From NCBI RefSeq assembly GCF_051020975.1, contig NC_135039.1:10514692-10578691 (forward strand): a DNA stretch of 64,000 nt, written 5' to 3'. Shown here piece after piece: positions 1 to 12,902 of this stretch; positions within the stretch are counted from its first letter, which is position 1, and the number at the start of each line of letters is the position of its first letter. The position numbers were made by a program, and so were the translations under genes. Under the pieces are notes generated by a model, which was not told the DNA's origin, did not search any database, and saw only the letters and a list, made by a program, of their open reading frames with translations. The stretch is from Osmia lignaria lignaria (Eukaryota > Arthropoda > Insecta > Hymenoptera > Megachilidae).

Positions 1-766
1 ACTGCATCCTCGTCAGCTGCTATTCCTCCTCCGCCATTACTCTGTTGCTGAAAATATGATTCTTTTTCCAACCTGTCCATTAATAATTCAAATGTGTCGG
101 GTTCTAAAGGAGGATTAAGTCCAGAGGCCAGCCTTCTTTCATTCACTATGGATAACCATGCGGTATCCTCTTCGTCTAAATCGTATTCTACTTCTCCTAT
201 GGAGCAAAATTTTCTTTATGAGAAACTTTGTAATTTATGGAGATACTGGTGAGTTATTGTATCAATTGAAATAGATACTTTTAATGAAATTATATACCAT
301 CGAGTTCTTCACCGCTACGTTCCATGAATCTAATATATGAATTTGGAAGAGGTTCAGCTTCCCCTAATTGCTCTTCGTACCCATCTATTTCTTTAACCAT
401 AGCAACGGGTAAGCTACTTAGAATATTCTTCTCTTCTTTATCTTTATCGGATGGTATATTATGTCCTTTTTGAGTGGTCTTCTCATCGAAACTATTTCCC
501 TCCAAGGAGATGATAGGAATAGAATCTGTGATCCCGATCTTGAATGTTTTGTTTGCATCTTCGCCAATTGGATTTACCTTAACAATGAATCACAATGTTA
601 TTCCTTACAATTATTTAATCTTTTTGTAAATGAAAATGATCAATACCAAAACAAATTTCGAGGACTCTTGTGAGCTTAACGTTTCGGTATTTGCGGGACT
701 GTTGCTCTCGTTATTAATACCAATTCTACTTCTGCCTTTTTTTTTATTCGACTGAGGAGTATTCAT
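1..766 (-). CDS. Br140: BRPF/peregrin-like chromatin scaffold protein, 5' part
   Basis: Three minus-strand exons, 766-647, 577-298 and 196-1, join in frame; the gene runs off the window at base 1. The exon joint gives EELDGEVEYDLDEED, followed by a stretch ending ELLMDRLEKESYF. This is the EPL1-like region just N-terminal of the PHD-zinc knuckle-PHD module in BRPF1-3. Family proteins scaffold MOZ/MORF-type histone acetyltransferase complexes in the nucleus. The first exon begins MNTPQSNKKKGR, which resembles the basic segment that follows the N-terminal C2H2 finger in BRPF1. That finger was not found upstream, so the true start may lie in an unseen exon. Donors GATG|GTATAT and TTTG|GTATTG and acceptor CCATAG|GAGAAG fit the phases. 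Sure of the family, less sure of the start. Confidence 0.85.
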
Positions 767-1376
767 TTTCTCTTAAAATTCTGTATATTGTAAACGACAA
801 TTAACGTGGTTATATCACCCACACTTTGGTCCTTTTTACATATGTTTCATGTTGTCAAAGCATCGGCTGGCGTTTTAAATGTTACAATCAGACAAGCAGA
901 TGGTCCAATCATTTTCCTTTACATATATTTTCGTTGAAATGATTTTGCATCAATTTGCATTTGACATGAAAAAAGAACGCTCACTAACGTTCAAACAGGT
1001 AAACTAACCAATTTAAGCGGCAAACATAATGTATACCGACAAGTTAGTATAATGAAAGTACTTTAAGTACTTTTTCCATAGAAATTCATTTTTCGATTGG
1101 TGGATTTTGAAAGAAGAAAAACATTTTTTGTCATTTCAATTCAAACACGTTAATAACAATAATTTCATGAAACGTGAAGTTCATTGTTTATAATAGTAAA
1201 TATTTCTTAACAATTATATTTAAAACACATGGGTAAACCAATGAAGATTCCCCATTATGAATAAAAGAAATGGATGACCAGCATATAACCTTATAATTAA
1301 TAAATATTTGATTTTTAGGTGCATGGGAATATTATCGATGAATCTGCCTTTAACAATTCTACACTGATAAGGTAAT
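767..1376. other. Br140 upstream flank
   Basis: AT-rich sequence upstream of the first recognised Br140 exon. I see no open frame with BRPF zinc-finger cysteines on the minus strand. Nothing else is recognisable. Confidence 0.4.
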
Positions 1377-1876
1377 TATATTTTAATTAATGTATTTAAT
1401 AAAAATGTATAATGAAAGGTTGATAGGTTAGGATCAGTGGTGTCGCTAGAGTTTCTGAGGCCCGGGGCAAGCGCCCTTTTTGCTTTATATTATATGTAGA
1501 TGGCTCCAATCACAGTTGTCATAACCTCAATCAATCTTATACTATTTAATAAAAAGATACAACAGTTTTAATCGAATTAAGATTTTATTAAATATTACAT
1601 GAAAGCTTGTATCATTATAATAAAAGCTTGTATATTTTAATTAATGTATTTAATAATAATATATGTATAATGAAAGGTTGATAGGTTAGGATCAGTGATG
1701 TCGCTAGAGTATCTGGGGCCCGGGGCAAGCGTCCTTTTTGCTTTGTGCTATAGATGGCTCTAATCACAGTTGTCATAACCTCAATCGATCTTATACTATT
1801 TAATAAAAAGATACAACAGTTTTAATCAAATTAGGATTTTATTAAATATTACATGAAAGCTTGTATCATTAAATAA
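1377..1876. repeat. Tandem duplication, 254-bp period, two copies
   Basis: Copy 1 spans about 1377-1630 and copy 2 about 1631-1876, at a constant offset of 254 bp. Each begins TATATTTTAATTAATG, contains GGTTGATAGGTTAGGATCAG and CCCGGGGCAAGCG, and ends near GAAAGCTTGTATCATT. Copies differ by scattered substitutions and a small deletion after CTTTTTGCTTT. The GC-rich core in AT-rich flanks suggests an old mobile element fragment that was duplicated in tandem. Confidence 0.85.
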
Positions 1877-3600
1877 CTATTGCCAAGATTCGTTTTTTTC
1901 CCAGACGACGATATCGCCGTCTGGTGGGAAAAGTTGTCCTCACTCGAAATCATAGTTCCCGTTTGAACTTGTCGACCCTGGTTCTGAGTACTTTGTGCAG
2001 AGTGGGGGAGGGTAAGAGATCTAACTTTACACCAGTCATCGGCAGTATTTGTTCCCGTGTCCGCAGCTTTGGTCGTCTCACTCGTAATCGGAAGTTTGGT
2101 GTAAAGGACTAGTTTACTAGATAACCGATATCTGTGTTTTGTGAGAGTGCGGACCGCTCGGTAGCAACTGGAATTAACTGGATTTTTAAAGGAAGCATTG
2201 ATGCTCCTCTGAGAAATTATGTCGGATACTGGTGCAGGATTACAATCGGTCACACGTCAAGTCAGCTGACATATTGCGCCCTGCTACACCGCAACAGCTC
2301 TTGGTAAGTGTCGCAATCGCGGTACCCGCCTCATATTCGGCGACTATTTTTATCGAATACCCGTGAAATTCGTGTACATAATCAAACGCTTCGATTTAAC
2401 GCATTTTCTTGCGTTCGCCTCGCCTCGTCTCGCCTAGCCTCGAAAATCTTGTTTGTCCCGTCGCTGTCGTCGTCGTCGAGCCGTTCTCTCTCGTTTCTGT
2501 CCCTTCTCTTCTTATTCCCCCTTGAACGTTTCTCTTGATAAAAAAGATGTCCGTGCAACGTGGAATACGCATTAGGTGGGACAAAGGGAACGACGCAATT
2601 TCTATGTGCATACTCTCAAGGATAGGAGCCATGTCTTTAGTGTCCGTTCCGTTTCTTCTTACTCCTTGACTGCGTGCACAGATGCGTGCGTGTGTGCCGT
2701 GTCTGGACGACGGCAGCGCCGATACGATTCAAGCGCAAATGCATACTTATGCGTTTATCCTCCCTGTTCCCTTCTCTCACCGCGGTTTTTATACCCCCTT
2801 CCGTGCACCCACATCCGCACTGGTCTTAAAATCCCTCCCCTACGCCCCTTTCTATCCCCCTTTACGCCCTTCGCGTATTCCCCGGACTAGAGAGACGGCT
2901 ACTCTATTTCCCCTCCCCTCGGTTCCCGACTAATTTGGTTATGCAAAAGTAGGAATCACTAGAAATTATTAATCGAATTAAAAATATTTAGAAATCCGAA
3001 GAGAACTGATACTAGAACGCTTCGAATCAGCACGATGATTATTAATCGTTGCTCGAAAGTTGTGAAACGTTTCCATGCGTACAAGATTCGGATAAAATGA
3101 CGTGGTCGGATTTTCTAAACTTCTTATCTTTATGGAACATTCGAAAGAATCGAAACACTTTCATCGTACGTGTCAAGTGGGTGGTGGTGGTTAAACCGCG
3201 TTTTCAGCTCATTGTTAATTACGTCTGTATTCATGGAACAAGCGCATAACGTGAGAGAGAAGCGTTTTACGTTCTGCGCTCATGTTCAGTGCGATGCTGT
3301 CTCGCGAATGCTAGTGATAATCGGTGCGCGTAGTTGCGAGGTTATAAAGATCGAACGATCTACGGGAACTTGTTCGATAGATTATACGAATTATGGCGGA
3401 TGTGCTTGCTGACGACGTGAAATTAGGAATAAAAGACGCGGTAAAAGTTTAAATAAAATTGACAGCTATCAGACGGTGCGTTCACGATAGAAACGATTAG
3501 CAGGTTGATGCTGTGTGCCTGGTGTAGATTAGAACGAGCCACACCTCGCTTTCTTTCGCTGCGAGTGATACCGTAAAATGGCTGCATGTAGAATTACCGC
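1877..3600. other. CpG-rich intergenic region, possible promoter zone
   Basis: GC and CpG content rise here compared with the AT-rich surroundings, with pyrimidine runs around 2450-2530 and 2760-2860. Open frames are present on both strands but none resembles a known protein. The position, between the 5' ends of Br140 (-) and the ZFAND gene (+), suits a divergent promoter region. That role is inference. Confidence 0.3.
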
Positions 3601-6600
3601 AGGAATAATATATCGCGTAATGACACTTTTTATCGTCCATTGTCGACAACGTGTATGCACATACGTTACTCGTGCGTGAACCGTATAGTCGTTTGAATTT
3701 TTTCCCTAGATCATTTCCTACTATACCGTTGTATTTTTATTTAGCATTATCTCTCATATAATTTTGAAACCACGTGTTATTAGAATGCAGTGTCGAACTT
3801 CGTTTCGTAAGAACAATGAGTAGACTATAGGATAAATGATAAATAAAACACAATTGCAAATACAAGTTTAGACTGTTTTTATTATTGCCACAAAATAAAT
3901 ACTTGTACAGGCTTAGATAATATACTTTACCAAAGATAATTCGATAATTTCGTTCGCGAAGGTTATGTGTGCATAGTATGAAGGTTTTGAATGTTCAATA
4001 TATATTTTTGTAATTATTTTGAATTATTTATAAACCGAAGTGACAATTTCCACTGTGCGTTGAGATTCTGGATCTCCTTGATCTGTAATCGATTCTCGAT
4101 TTTCTCGAACGATCGTATCGAAATCGAAACTGAATTTTAAATATTTGTAATTCTAATACAATTCTAATTGCACAAATTTGCGTAACATTCGTTAAAAAAA
4201 TTCCTCATTAAATCTGTTTATCGTGCAGGTACTTATATTCGATCGATCGATACTCTTTGTAACAATTGTAAAGTATCGAATGGAAGATCGATCTTTTTTG
4301 CAAATGGCGTACGTAGCGCATGGTAACTATTTATTTTCAAATAATGGCGACGATTAGAGAAATGACATTGTTCGAGTCGTAGAAAAACATCGGTCATTGT
4401 ACAAAAACATGTTTCCTTATTCCAAATAAAAAGCTTCCAGATAAGAAAAACGGAATGTAAGAACGGAATGCGTCATTGTTCAGCATGCGGAATGAGTCAA
4501 ACGTAAACAAAATCACGTTAAAATCGTCGCGAGTTGTCTTTAGGAAGAGCAACCGCTGATTCGCGCTTTTGTTTGTAACGTTGAATCAACTAGCTAGTTA
4601 CTTTCCGTTAGAAAGTATTTCCATTCCATTTACTCTGTAACTTTCGTTTAATCTAGTGTCTTTCATTGAATACCCGACATCGTGTTTATGCGTCGCTGTC
4701 ATTGTTTGCATTGTAATCGTATTTGGGCAGCGCTTTATGCTTTGCAGGGTTAAAAATAGCGATCGGTAGAATTTCGTAATTCACTAGCAATAATTTGCAC
4801 CGAATAATTACGCGTTAAACCGTTTAACAGATTTATTTTGACTTTAAGGGGAAAAAAACTGTTCGTTTATATATGCGAGGTTAGAAATTTTCCTCTCGTT
4901 TTCTTTAAATAAGTATTTCACCATTTTACGAAATCTCGTTTTGGAAACGCCAGAACATTCGAACGCGCTAGATGACTTTCTTTTTTATTCGCGGAAACGA
5001 AATTTTTTAGGTTATTCATCACGCGTGTGTATCCAATTTAATCGTAAATAAGTTAAACAGCTGATAACCCCAACGCAGAGAACCGTTTACGTTTCAGACA
5101 CGTTTGTTGCAATTGATAAAAATTCCTATCAACCGTAGAATGAAAGGTTTCTTATTAATTTGAACCTTTTCAGTATGTAAAAATGACGACATCTCTTCTT
5201 ACGTCATAGAATTTCATTGTTAATTTTGATACAGGCTGGCTATCGCTTCGGTGTTTATTGCACGATTGAAATTCAACGGACAACTAATATTAGAGCTCAA
5301 GAACATCTTTAATCGTACATCGATAACGCGTCAAGTTTCCCGCTCTCTTTCGTTTCGATGATTTACCCTCGAAACTATCGATACGCTGTAACGCGAGAAA
5401 CGCGTGCTGGTAAAAAGGAAAATGGAAATTTATTAATAAAAGAGTTGCATGTAAAATAAGATTATCAAAAACAATAATCAGTGCATATAGAACTGTACAA
5501 ATAATTTAAAAATATGGTAATTTATTTTTTGAAAATTAATTTCTTCAATTTCTTTTCTCAACGGAAATCGAGATTTTTCGACTTATCGATCTTCGCCGAT
5601 AACACTAGAAATATATCACGATTTTCTGAACAATTAATTTTGTATTATATAATTGTTTTGAAATAAGAAAAGAGCATATACATATATAAATATATAATTA
5701 TAAAAAAAATAACACGTGATTTCATTAATATTGTATGTCATAAATTGCCAAGTTCTTGATAGACGTTTCTGCGCGTGTCCCTAGAATATGATTATCGTTT
5801 TTAAGTAAATTTCAAAGATCTAGTAATTTAACGAAAAGGAAAATACGAAGTGATAGAGCAAAGTCATTTAATGTTATCGTATGCGATGAGTAAGCAGAAA
5901 ATCTATCTTTTGTATTTAACGTTGAACACGATTAAACGAAGTTTTCACTTTCTTTTTTAATTCATCGTATTTATTTTCACAACTTCCTACCACGTGATTT
6001 ACGTTTGATTCGGTTCTCAATTACTACAGTGACGTCACGTGTTCCGAAGAAGTAACGGATTTAAATCCCGTTCATTTCGTGCTTTAACCCTTTCGTTATG
6101 GCAAGTTTTCACCGAAACACGCTACGATGAAAGTTACTAATCGTTATTTATCGCGATCGATTATTTTTCATGAAAAACGGATACGCTCTTTTTTTCCGCT
6201 TCGTTCGAAGCATTCGAAGCAACAGGTTTGAATGTTTTTCATGAAAAAAAAAAAAAAATTTAACGATACAATTAATCGCCCGTACTATAACCTATATTAT
6301 TATTTGTTTTATTAAGTGATTTTATTATTCGACAGCCTGTCGCACACCGTGATTGCGTTTTAATCTGCAAAAATCAGATTTTTTTCAGATAGCGTGAAAG
6401 TGAAAACGCTCCTTGAAGTTTAGAAAGGCGCGGGATGTAAATTTGATCAAAAGAGAAAAGCGCGTACCAAACGAAATGAAATTTGATGTAGTTGATTGTC
6501 GATGTCGAAGAAATTAATAAAAATATTCCTCGCTGCACGTCTAAATAATAAAAGAAAAGCCTGAAGAACAAAGAAAGTGATCTTTTTCCTATGCTTTCAT

Positions 6601-7140
6601 TTTTACATTCGTCGGCGTACATCAAACAACGTGTAGTTTCAGTTTTATTACGTTACGTAGGTAGCATCGAGAGTTCACGCTACGACATCTACTGATTCGT
6701 TTGAGAAATACAGTAAAACGTATCGTCATGTAATGTTCCTTGTTGGAGTATTATCAGAGTGCGTTGTAGATCGAATAGAGTAGTGCGTATTAATTTTTCA
6801 CTTTTACCGAAGAAAAAGCACGCGTTAAGGGTTCGATCATCGTAGAGAAGGGAAATCGTGAAGAGGATGATAAATCTAACGTAGAAAGAATAATCGTGCG
6901 TTCGCGCAGGCGCGGGGAAAGGAGAGGAGACGAGTAAGTCGTGTAATACGTATGTATTTAAAAAAGAAAGAGAGGAAGAGAAGAAAATAAGTGGGAAATT
7001 CAAGTAAAAATCAGTGGAATATTTGATTTTATTTTGTATAATTTTGTTATACATATTGTACAAGAAAAGTTAAACGTTATTAAAATAAACGAAGGTTATA
7101 CGACGTATTACTAATTTATAAGTAGTTAGCTGCGTAAAAG
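3601..7140. other. AT-rich intergenic or 5' intron sequence
   Basis: About 3.5 kb without a supported coding exon. There are short A runs (6245-6260) and many CGAT-containing words, but no tandem array, inverted repeat or recognisable element. It may be intron or upstream sequence of the ZFAND gene. Confidence 0.35.
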
Positions 7141-7676
7141 GCGAGGCTCGTGCAAATTATGCTTCACAATACCTAACCTTATCGTGGAATAACTTGGTGG
7201 TGCGGTGTACACCGCGGTCGCTGGTTGCACGTCCGCCCAGAGCTGCCCGTCCGTACGAATCGCCATCATGAAAACATTCGGCCGTCGTCGTCGTTATCGT
7301 TGTTTCTCCTCCGTCCTTGCAGGTTCCTCGGGATTGAAGTAATATCGAGCGCTCGAGCGCGAAGTTGCACACAAAGAGCGAGAGAGAGAAAGAGGGAAAG
7401 GGAACGAGCTATTTGGTAACGTTTCGTCGTTTTAGCTTGCTCGAGCCTCGACGGACAAAGCGAACGCGCGCATTCAGTGGCCTGCGAATTGTGCCGAGAT
7501 ACACGAGACCGAGCCCGGAAAAAAGAAAACGAGCCGACACGACCGACGGGTCCGTCGACTATCGATGCGCGGCTCGTCTAACGTCGTGATAAGGATATAC
7601 GAAGCCCACTTAAATGCTTCGAACGAATTCTTACTCCATGTTGTGCGTTGGTTGCGACACGACTGCGTGTTGGAAA
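7141..7676 (+). promoter_or_regulatory. Likely promoter and 5' noncoding exon of the ZFAND gene
   Basis: A CpG-rich stretch with a GA tract at 7380-7405 ends in a strong splice donor, TTGGAAA|GTGAGTAA, at 7677. A matching acceptor, TTTTGATAG|GTGAATG, lies at 8474, 178 bp before the ZFAND start codon. Together these suggest transcription starts here, with an intron of about 0.8 kb in the 5' UTR. No TATA box was identified. Confidence 0.4.
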
Positions 7677-7896
7677 GTGAGTAATATCACGTTTCCCGAT
7701 CACGCCTCTTCCATCGAATTTTATTGCGCCGATCAGAAAAAAAAAAAAAGAAAAACCCTCAATCGTCCCCGGACAATGCGTTCGAAATTCCATCCCCGAT
7801 CGTGTTCAGTTCGTTCATCCTCCCCTTTTTTTCTTTCCTTTCGTTGTCACTTGTTTTCTCTTCGTTCTTGACTTCACGATTTTATTTGCCCTTGTA

Positions 7897-7960
7897 GGAA
7901 TTACTCTCTCTCTCTCTCTCTCCCTCCCTCTATCTCTCTCTCTTTCTCTTTCTTTCTTCA
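7897..7960. repeat. (CT)n microsatellite
   Basis: An interrupted CT dinucleotide tract that continues into CTTT-rich sequence, inside the predicted 5' UTR intron of the ZFAND gene. Confidence 0.9.
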
Positions 7961-8652
7961 CCACAGATCAGTTTTACACGAGGGAACGGCCCTTGGTCTC
8001 GAGATTATCCGTTGCTGACTATTTCTATTCTATGCATAGTCCTGGACGAGTGCGCGTGTGTGCCAGTGCAAATTCGATATGAAAATTCGTGTGTTCAGTT
8101 TTTATCAAATTCCACAAACGTACTGGACGTATCTGTGTTTCATATAATGTGCTCCCTATCCTTTCATATCCTTTTAAAAGTTCCTCGTGATCCGCATAGT
8201 AGTTCGAATACGGTTTTTAAACAATAAGTGACAAATTTGTACGTAACAAAGGATATGTGTGAGCAAGAACTTGAATCTAAATTTAAATCTTGCTGTCTCA
8301 TCGTTGAGGACCAAAGCTGTGACAGCGAAAGCCTTGTTCCATATACCGTTGTGATTTTTCATTATTCTTAAGCCAACACGGTTACTTGCTTCAAATTTGA
8401 GATTTAGCGTTGCATGTACATAGTTTCATTTGTGACCATGAAAGTGAACGCTAAACAGTTATTGGTTTTGATAGGTGAATGTATGGTGACACGCGGTCGT
8501 GACGGAGCAACCAAAGAGCAAGTTGTGGCAAAAGACGCATAATTGTTCGTCTAGCTGATTGCAACTACTTGGAGCTTCACGAGTGATTGCAAATAGGAAG
8601 AAATTAAGGACTTGTTCGATCATCGCTATCCACCTTGGAATAATCAGACAAG

Positions 8653-9500
8653 ATGGAACGAGAATCTAATCCAATGCAAGCTCTCTGCCGCAGTGGCTGT
8701 GGATTTTACGGCTCGCCAGCCACGGATGGCCTTTGTTCTCTTTGTTACAAAGAAAATCTGAAGAAGAAACAGCAACCACCTGTCTCCGCTTCTACTGTAC
8801 CACCTTCGCAGACCGTCTCTGGTAACGCTGGTACGTTGCAAGGCGGTTTTGGTAGTCCTGCGGCAACAGGAACTACCGCGCAACCCACCATTCCTACCAT
8901 ACCTCAACCAACAACGGATCTACCCAACCCCAAAGAAGTGAGTTATTCGTTTAAGTATACGTACAATTAGAAAGTTGTACTTTTTATGGTTCAACCGTTC
9001 ATTTTCTTCAGGTATCTGTCACCTGGTATCTATTCAGATTCTGGGATACTCGAATAGAGAATAACAAATTGATCTGTATTGTAGATAAATAGGGAAGATC
9101 AGGAAAGCGAAGTGAGTATTAGCAGCGGAGCAGTAGCAGAAGGATCAGTGAGTAGTGGGGACGCGGACGACTGCTTTGATGGCAAAGAGACTGACAAAGA
9201 AACAAAGAAGAAGAAAAATCGTTGCGCCGTGTGTCGCAAAAAAGTTGGTTTGACGGGTGAGTGGAAAACATCCCTAGGACGTGTTCAGTGTTCATTTTCA
9301 CAGATGTGCATGGTTGATGTGTCTCTCTCTCTGTTCCTTCTTTTGTTACAGGATTCGAGTGCCGTTGTGGAGGACTGTTCTGCTCTGTGCATCGATACAG
9401 TGACAAGCACGATTGCAAATTTGATTATAGAGAAATGGGCGCTCAAGAAATTCGGCGCAACAATCCGGTTGTTGTTGGTGAAAAAGTGCAAAAAATTTGA
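8653..9500 (+). CDS. A20/AN1 zinc-finger protein (ZFAND5/6 type)
   Basis: Three exons, 8653-8937, 9085-9256 and 9352-9500, give a 201-residue protein, the usual size for ZFAND5/ZFAND6. An A20-type finger sits near residues 8-33 (CRSGC...LCSLC), followed by a Ser/Thr/Pro-rich linker and an acidic Ser-rich patch. The C-terminal AN1 finger, residues about 140-185 (RCAVCRKKVGLTG, then FECRCGGLFC and HRYSDKHDC), is split across exons 2 and 3. Family members bind ubiquitin and act in proteasome, NF-kB-type or mRNA-stability pathways in the cytosol. Donors GAA|GTGAGT and ACGG|GTGAGT are strong. The start follows CAAG and is the first ATG before the A20 finger. Confidence 0.95.
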
Positions 9501-12440
9501 ACTATTTAGTGCGTAGTCGTTGGGAAAATGGTTATATAACTATATAAACAAACAGAATATAAAACGGAGAAAACGAGATAAATTATCTGGCAGCTGATTG
9601 CACGTCGAGGGGCGAAACGGGTGAATGCGAGAATCGTGAACGAAAGAGAAAGGGAGAGGTGGGTGCACGAGTGAAAGGGAGAGAGAGAATGGGGGGGAGA
9701 GAAAGAAACATAGTAACGAGTGTGAGAACACAGGAAAGAATGAGTAGCGTTTAACGGGGTAGAGAGAGGACTAAAGGGGGAGAATGGGAATAAAAATTGG
9801 TAACACGCAAACGTAGAAACACCGGGAAACACGAAATTTCTGAGGTTAGGTGAAACCGAGATATAGATACAAGAGAAAGATAAAAAAAAAAGATAAATAA
9901 ACAGAAATTAAGAATGCGTGCGACGTGTACGAATGTGTTTCGAAATTTGAATGTCAGTGCCATTGTCAGATTGTCGTATTTGCGAGAGTTTTAATCGAGA
10001 ATATATTTGGTTCTAACTGCTGCCAGCTTACTACTACTATTACCTATTATTATCTACGATTATTACGGTTTATTATCATTCTATATTATGTTTATTAATT
10101 TACTTAAAAACGCAAAATTTACGTATGAAATGTTTGTTTTTTTTTTTTTTTAAACTAAACGAATTCTTGGTGCGGTCAGTCTTGTCCAAGACGCGTCTCA
10201 TCGGGAGTTCTGATTTGAATTGAGAGAGAGAGAGCGCGCGTGCGCGAGCGAGAGAGAGATATAACAAGATTTAAAGAAAAAAAAAAAATACAAATTTTAT
10301 ATATATTTCTGTTTCGTTCGTATATCAAAAAGTAAAAAAAAAAAAGGGAATGTTGCTTAGGTAGTGGCTGACGTTGATGGGTGATCACAATCCTAGGTTA
10401 ACAATTAGTCTAATAATTATTAAGTATATTAGTCTATTGATTCATAAATAATGCAATGAAGTATAAGTAGTACTGTGTGTTTATGTCCAATTTCACGTGA
10501 ATATAACCAGCATTATTCCTCATTAAATATGTTTCAAACTATATTGCAAATCATTATTTACGCCATGTGTTCACGAATCTCCGCAAAAAGTGAACCCTGT
10601 AATATTTATCTGGATTCCCTACTGGTCGTTGCAGTAGAGAATCGATTGTGTCGGACTTGTCCAATCGATTTTCTCGAGTTTCTTCTTCTTCTTTTTTTTT
10701 TTCGCCCTTGTTACGAATCGTACGTACAAAAGATGCACGACAGATATTATTGTATATTGGTGCTAATATAATTGTACGATGAAACGTCTAAAAACACGGC
10801 CGACCCGATAAAAGAGAACGAAGGCCCCTCGACGAAGGGACGACTATCGTCCTAATTCGATCACAAAATTGCGAACAGATCAGAAACGATTCTCCGTCTT
10901 TAACCATTTTCTTCTATGTTGCAATATTTTTAAAACGAACATTATGATCTTTTCTTTTTTTCTTTATGTGTCTCTGACTCTTCTTAGGTTAGCTCGTAGG
11001 AAGAAGTAAGTGTTGAGTTTTATGTCGCTTCTATTAAAAAAAAAATTTTGAGCGAACTATATATATATATACATATATATATAAACATACACGCGTCCTT
11101 GTTGTTTAGTAAATTTTCTTTCTTTTTTTTTTTTCGAATCATTTTCTCGCATATTGTAATTTTATTTTCTTTATCGTGTGTGAGAATCGATAGTCGTCGC
11201 TGGGTCGTTTTGCGATTATTCTGCGAAGGTAGAAAGGAAAAAAAGAGAGAGTGAGAACGAGAGAAAGAGAGAGAGAAACGAAAAAAAAAAAATCACCGCA
11301 CTGTATCGTACCATCACGTTTGTTGCTGTCTTTGAGATATACTTGCGTTTTTTTTCTACTTTTTTTTCTTTGTTTCTCTGAAGAAAAGAAAATGGAAGTA
11401 TCGAAACCTTCGTCTATTAAAATTCTGCGTGATAGCCGATAGCGATAAATATCGAACGAACTCTTACGAATGCAAGAAGTCCTTGTATTGATTACGTTAT
11501 ATAGAATAAAGTGAATCGTTCTTAATTTTCAGTACCACGTTATCGATGCTCCTGATTTTTTTTTTGATTTTTTTTTTTCATTTAGTGAATTTATGTATCT
11601 AGAGGAGAAAGTAAACCGAGCATAATATATATAATAGACGAGTAACAAGAAGAGGCGGATTAAAGTTTCCCACTTCTATTCGTGATATAAAATTACGTTT
11701 AATGCATAACTTATACAATATTTGCCGTCACATTCACCAGACAAACACGCTAAGCATAATGTCTAATGGACAATATAACATAAATTTATGTGTACAGAAA
11801 CGAGGACTTGATCGGTCGTCACAGGTTTTTCAACTTTTTGTAATCGTCGTACGAAGAAAATGTTATAAATAAAAATCGTATTGTTTCAATATAACTAAAA
11901 CAGCACATTGTTAACGCACTTCTACACGTTGTTCATTGTTTATTTCTTTCAGAAATGGTGTGTTTCTCAATCTTTTCATTTATGTATGCTTATCGGTGTA
12001 ACTAAGATGTTATCATTTTTTTTATTCAATCATTTTTAATGGAAAGGCTCACCTTGGCCAATACATTTGACACTTTGTTACATTTGATTTATTCAAGTGT
12101 TGGACGCAAATGCCATTTTGAAAGACACTTGTCATTTTCCCCTAGATAAAGAATTTTAATTACACCATGTATGTATATATATATATATATATTGCATGTA
12201 TTGAAATCATACGATTATTATTTGAAAACATTTCTTTTGTTGTGATCCTTCCAATGAGCACCTACGTTTAAAAAACCGTCTCGCATGCCATTTATATACG
12301 TATGTAGTTTGTTGGGACTCGTTGCCGCGAAAGAGTTTCGTTCTGGCTTAGATTGAAGTATAATATCGGTAATATTAATGGAATGGTTGGGCCTTCATCC
12401 TATTTCAGGCATAGCATATTTTTCTAAGATGTAACGGTGT
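9501..12440 (+). other. Probable long 3' UTR of the ZFAND gene, then intergenic
   Basis: No coding exon is supported. Purine-rich tracts (9640-9780), a GA/GC tract (10220-10258), T runs and an AT run (11060-11085) follow the stop codon. AATAAA signals occur at 11505-11510 and 11868-11873, so the transcript could end about 2.0-2.4 kb after the stop. A second AT run lies at 12172-12192. Confidence 0.4.
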
Positions 12441-12448
12441 AATCCTGC

Positions 12449-12602
12449 CAGAGCTGCCCCTAGCTGAAGGGCAGGTGGGCTACGCGTCCCGGGCTCCACG
12501 ATTAGGGGCTTCCACGTCTGAAAAAAAAAAAAAAATGTTACTTTAGAATGAATTTCAGGAACGGATCCGGATGGGGCCCCGTTACCTCTAGGGGCGGCTC
12601 TG
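12449..12602. mobile_element. Small hAT-like MITE with perfect 8-bp target duplication
   Basis: A 154-bp element with terminal inverted repeats CAGAGCTGCCCCTAG and CTAGGGGCGGCTCTG. Flanks are identical 8-bp copies AATCCTGC at 12441-12448 and 12603-12610. CAG/CTG termini with an 8-bp duplication are typical of the hAT superfamily. It has no coding capacity and an internal A run. Confidence 0.85.
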
Positions 12603-12703
12603 AATCCTGCCTATAGTCAGAAGAAGATAGGTGTGAGAGAATGGAAGAAAATTTGAGATTGGTTAAAAAGAACGGTGACATTCGTGCTCCTCGGCTGACT
12701 ATA

Positions 12704-12902
12704 CAGGGTATCTCAAAAACATTGTATACTGTAAAAACTATAGTCCTTGAAAGTTGAAAGGTCCTGTACCATTTTGCAATTTACAGCTTTGTTTTTTCAA
12801 TTCTTCACGCCGCCATTATTTAAATATATAAGGTGGTAGACTGCAAAATGATAAAGCACTTTTTCATTTCAACATCCATGTAACCTTTTTTGAGACACTC
12901 TG
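12704..12902. mobile_element. Tc1/mariner-like MITE (TA target)
   Basis: A 199-bp element flanked by TA. The left end is CAGGGTATCTCAAAAA and the right end TTTTTTGAGACACTCTG. Such CAGGGTGTCTCAAAA-type ends at TA targets are typical of Tc1/mariner non-autonomous elements. Confidence 0.8.

Noticed and set aside
1849..2253. Minus-strand open frame of 134 codons
   Set aside because: It ends inside the tandem duplication, has a stop just upstream, and resembles no protein family; no clear splice sites frame it.
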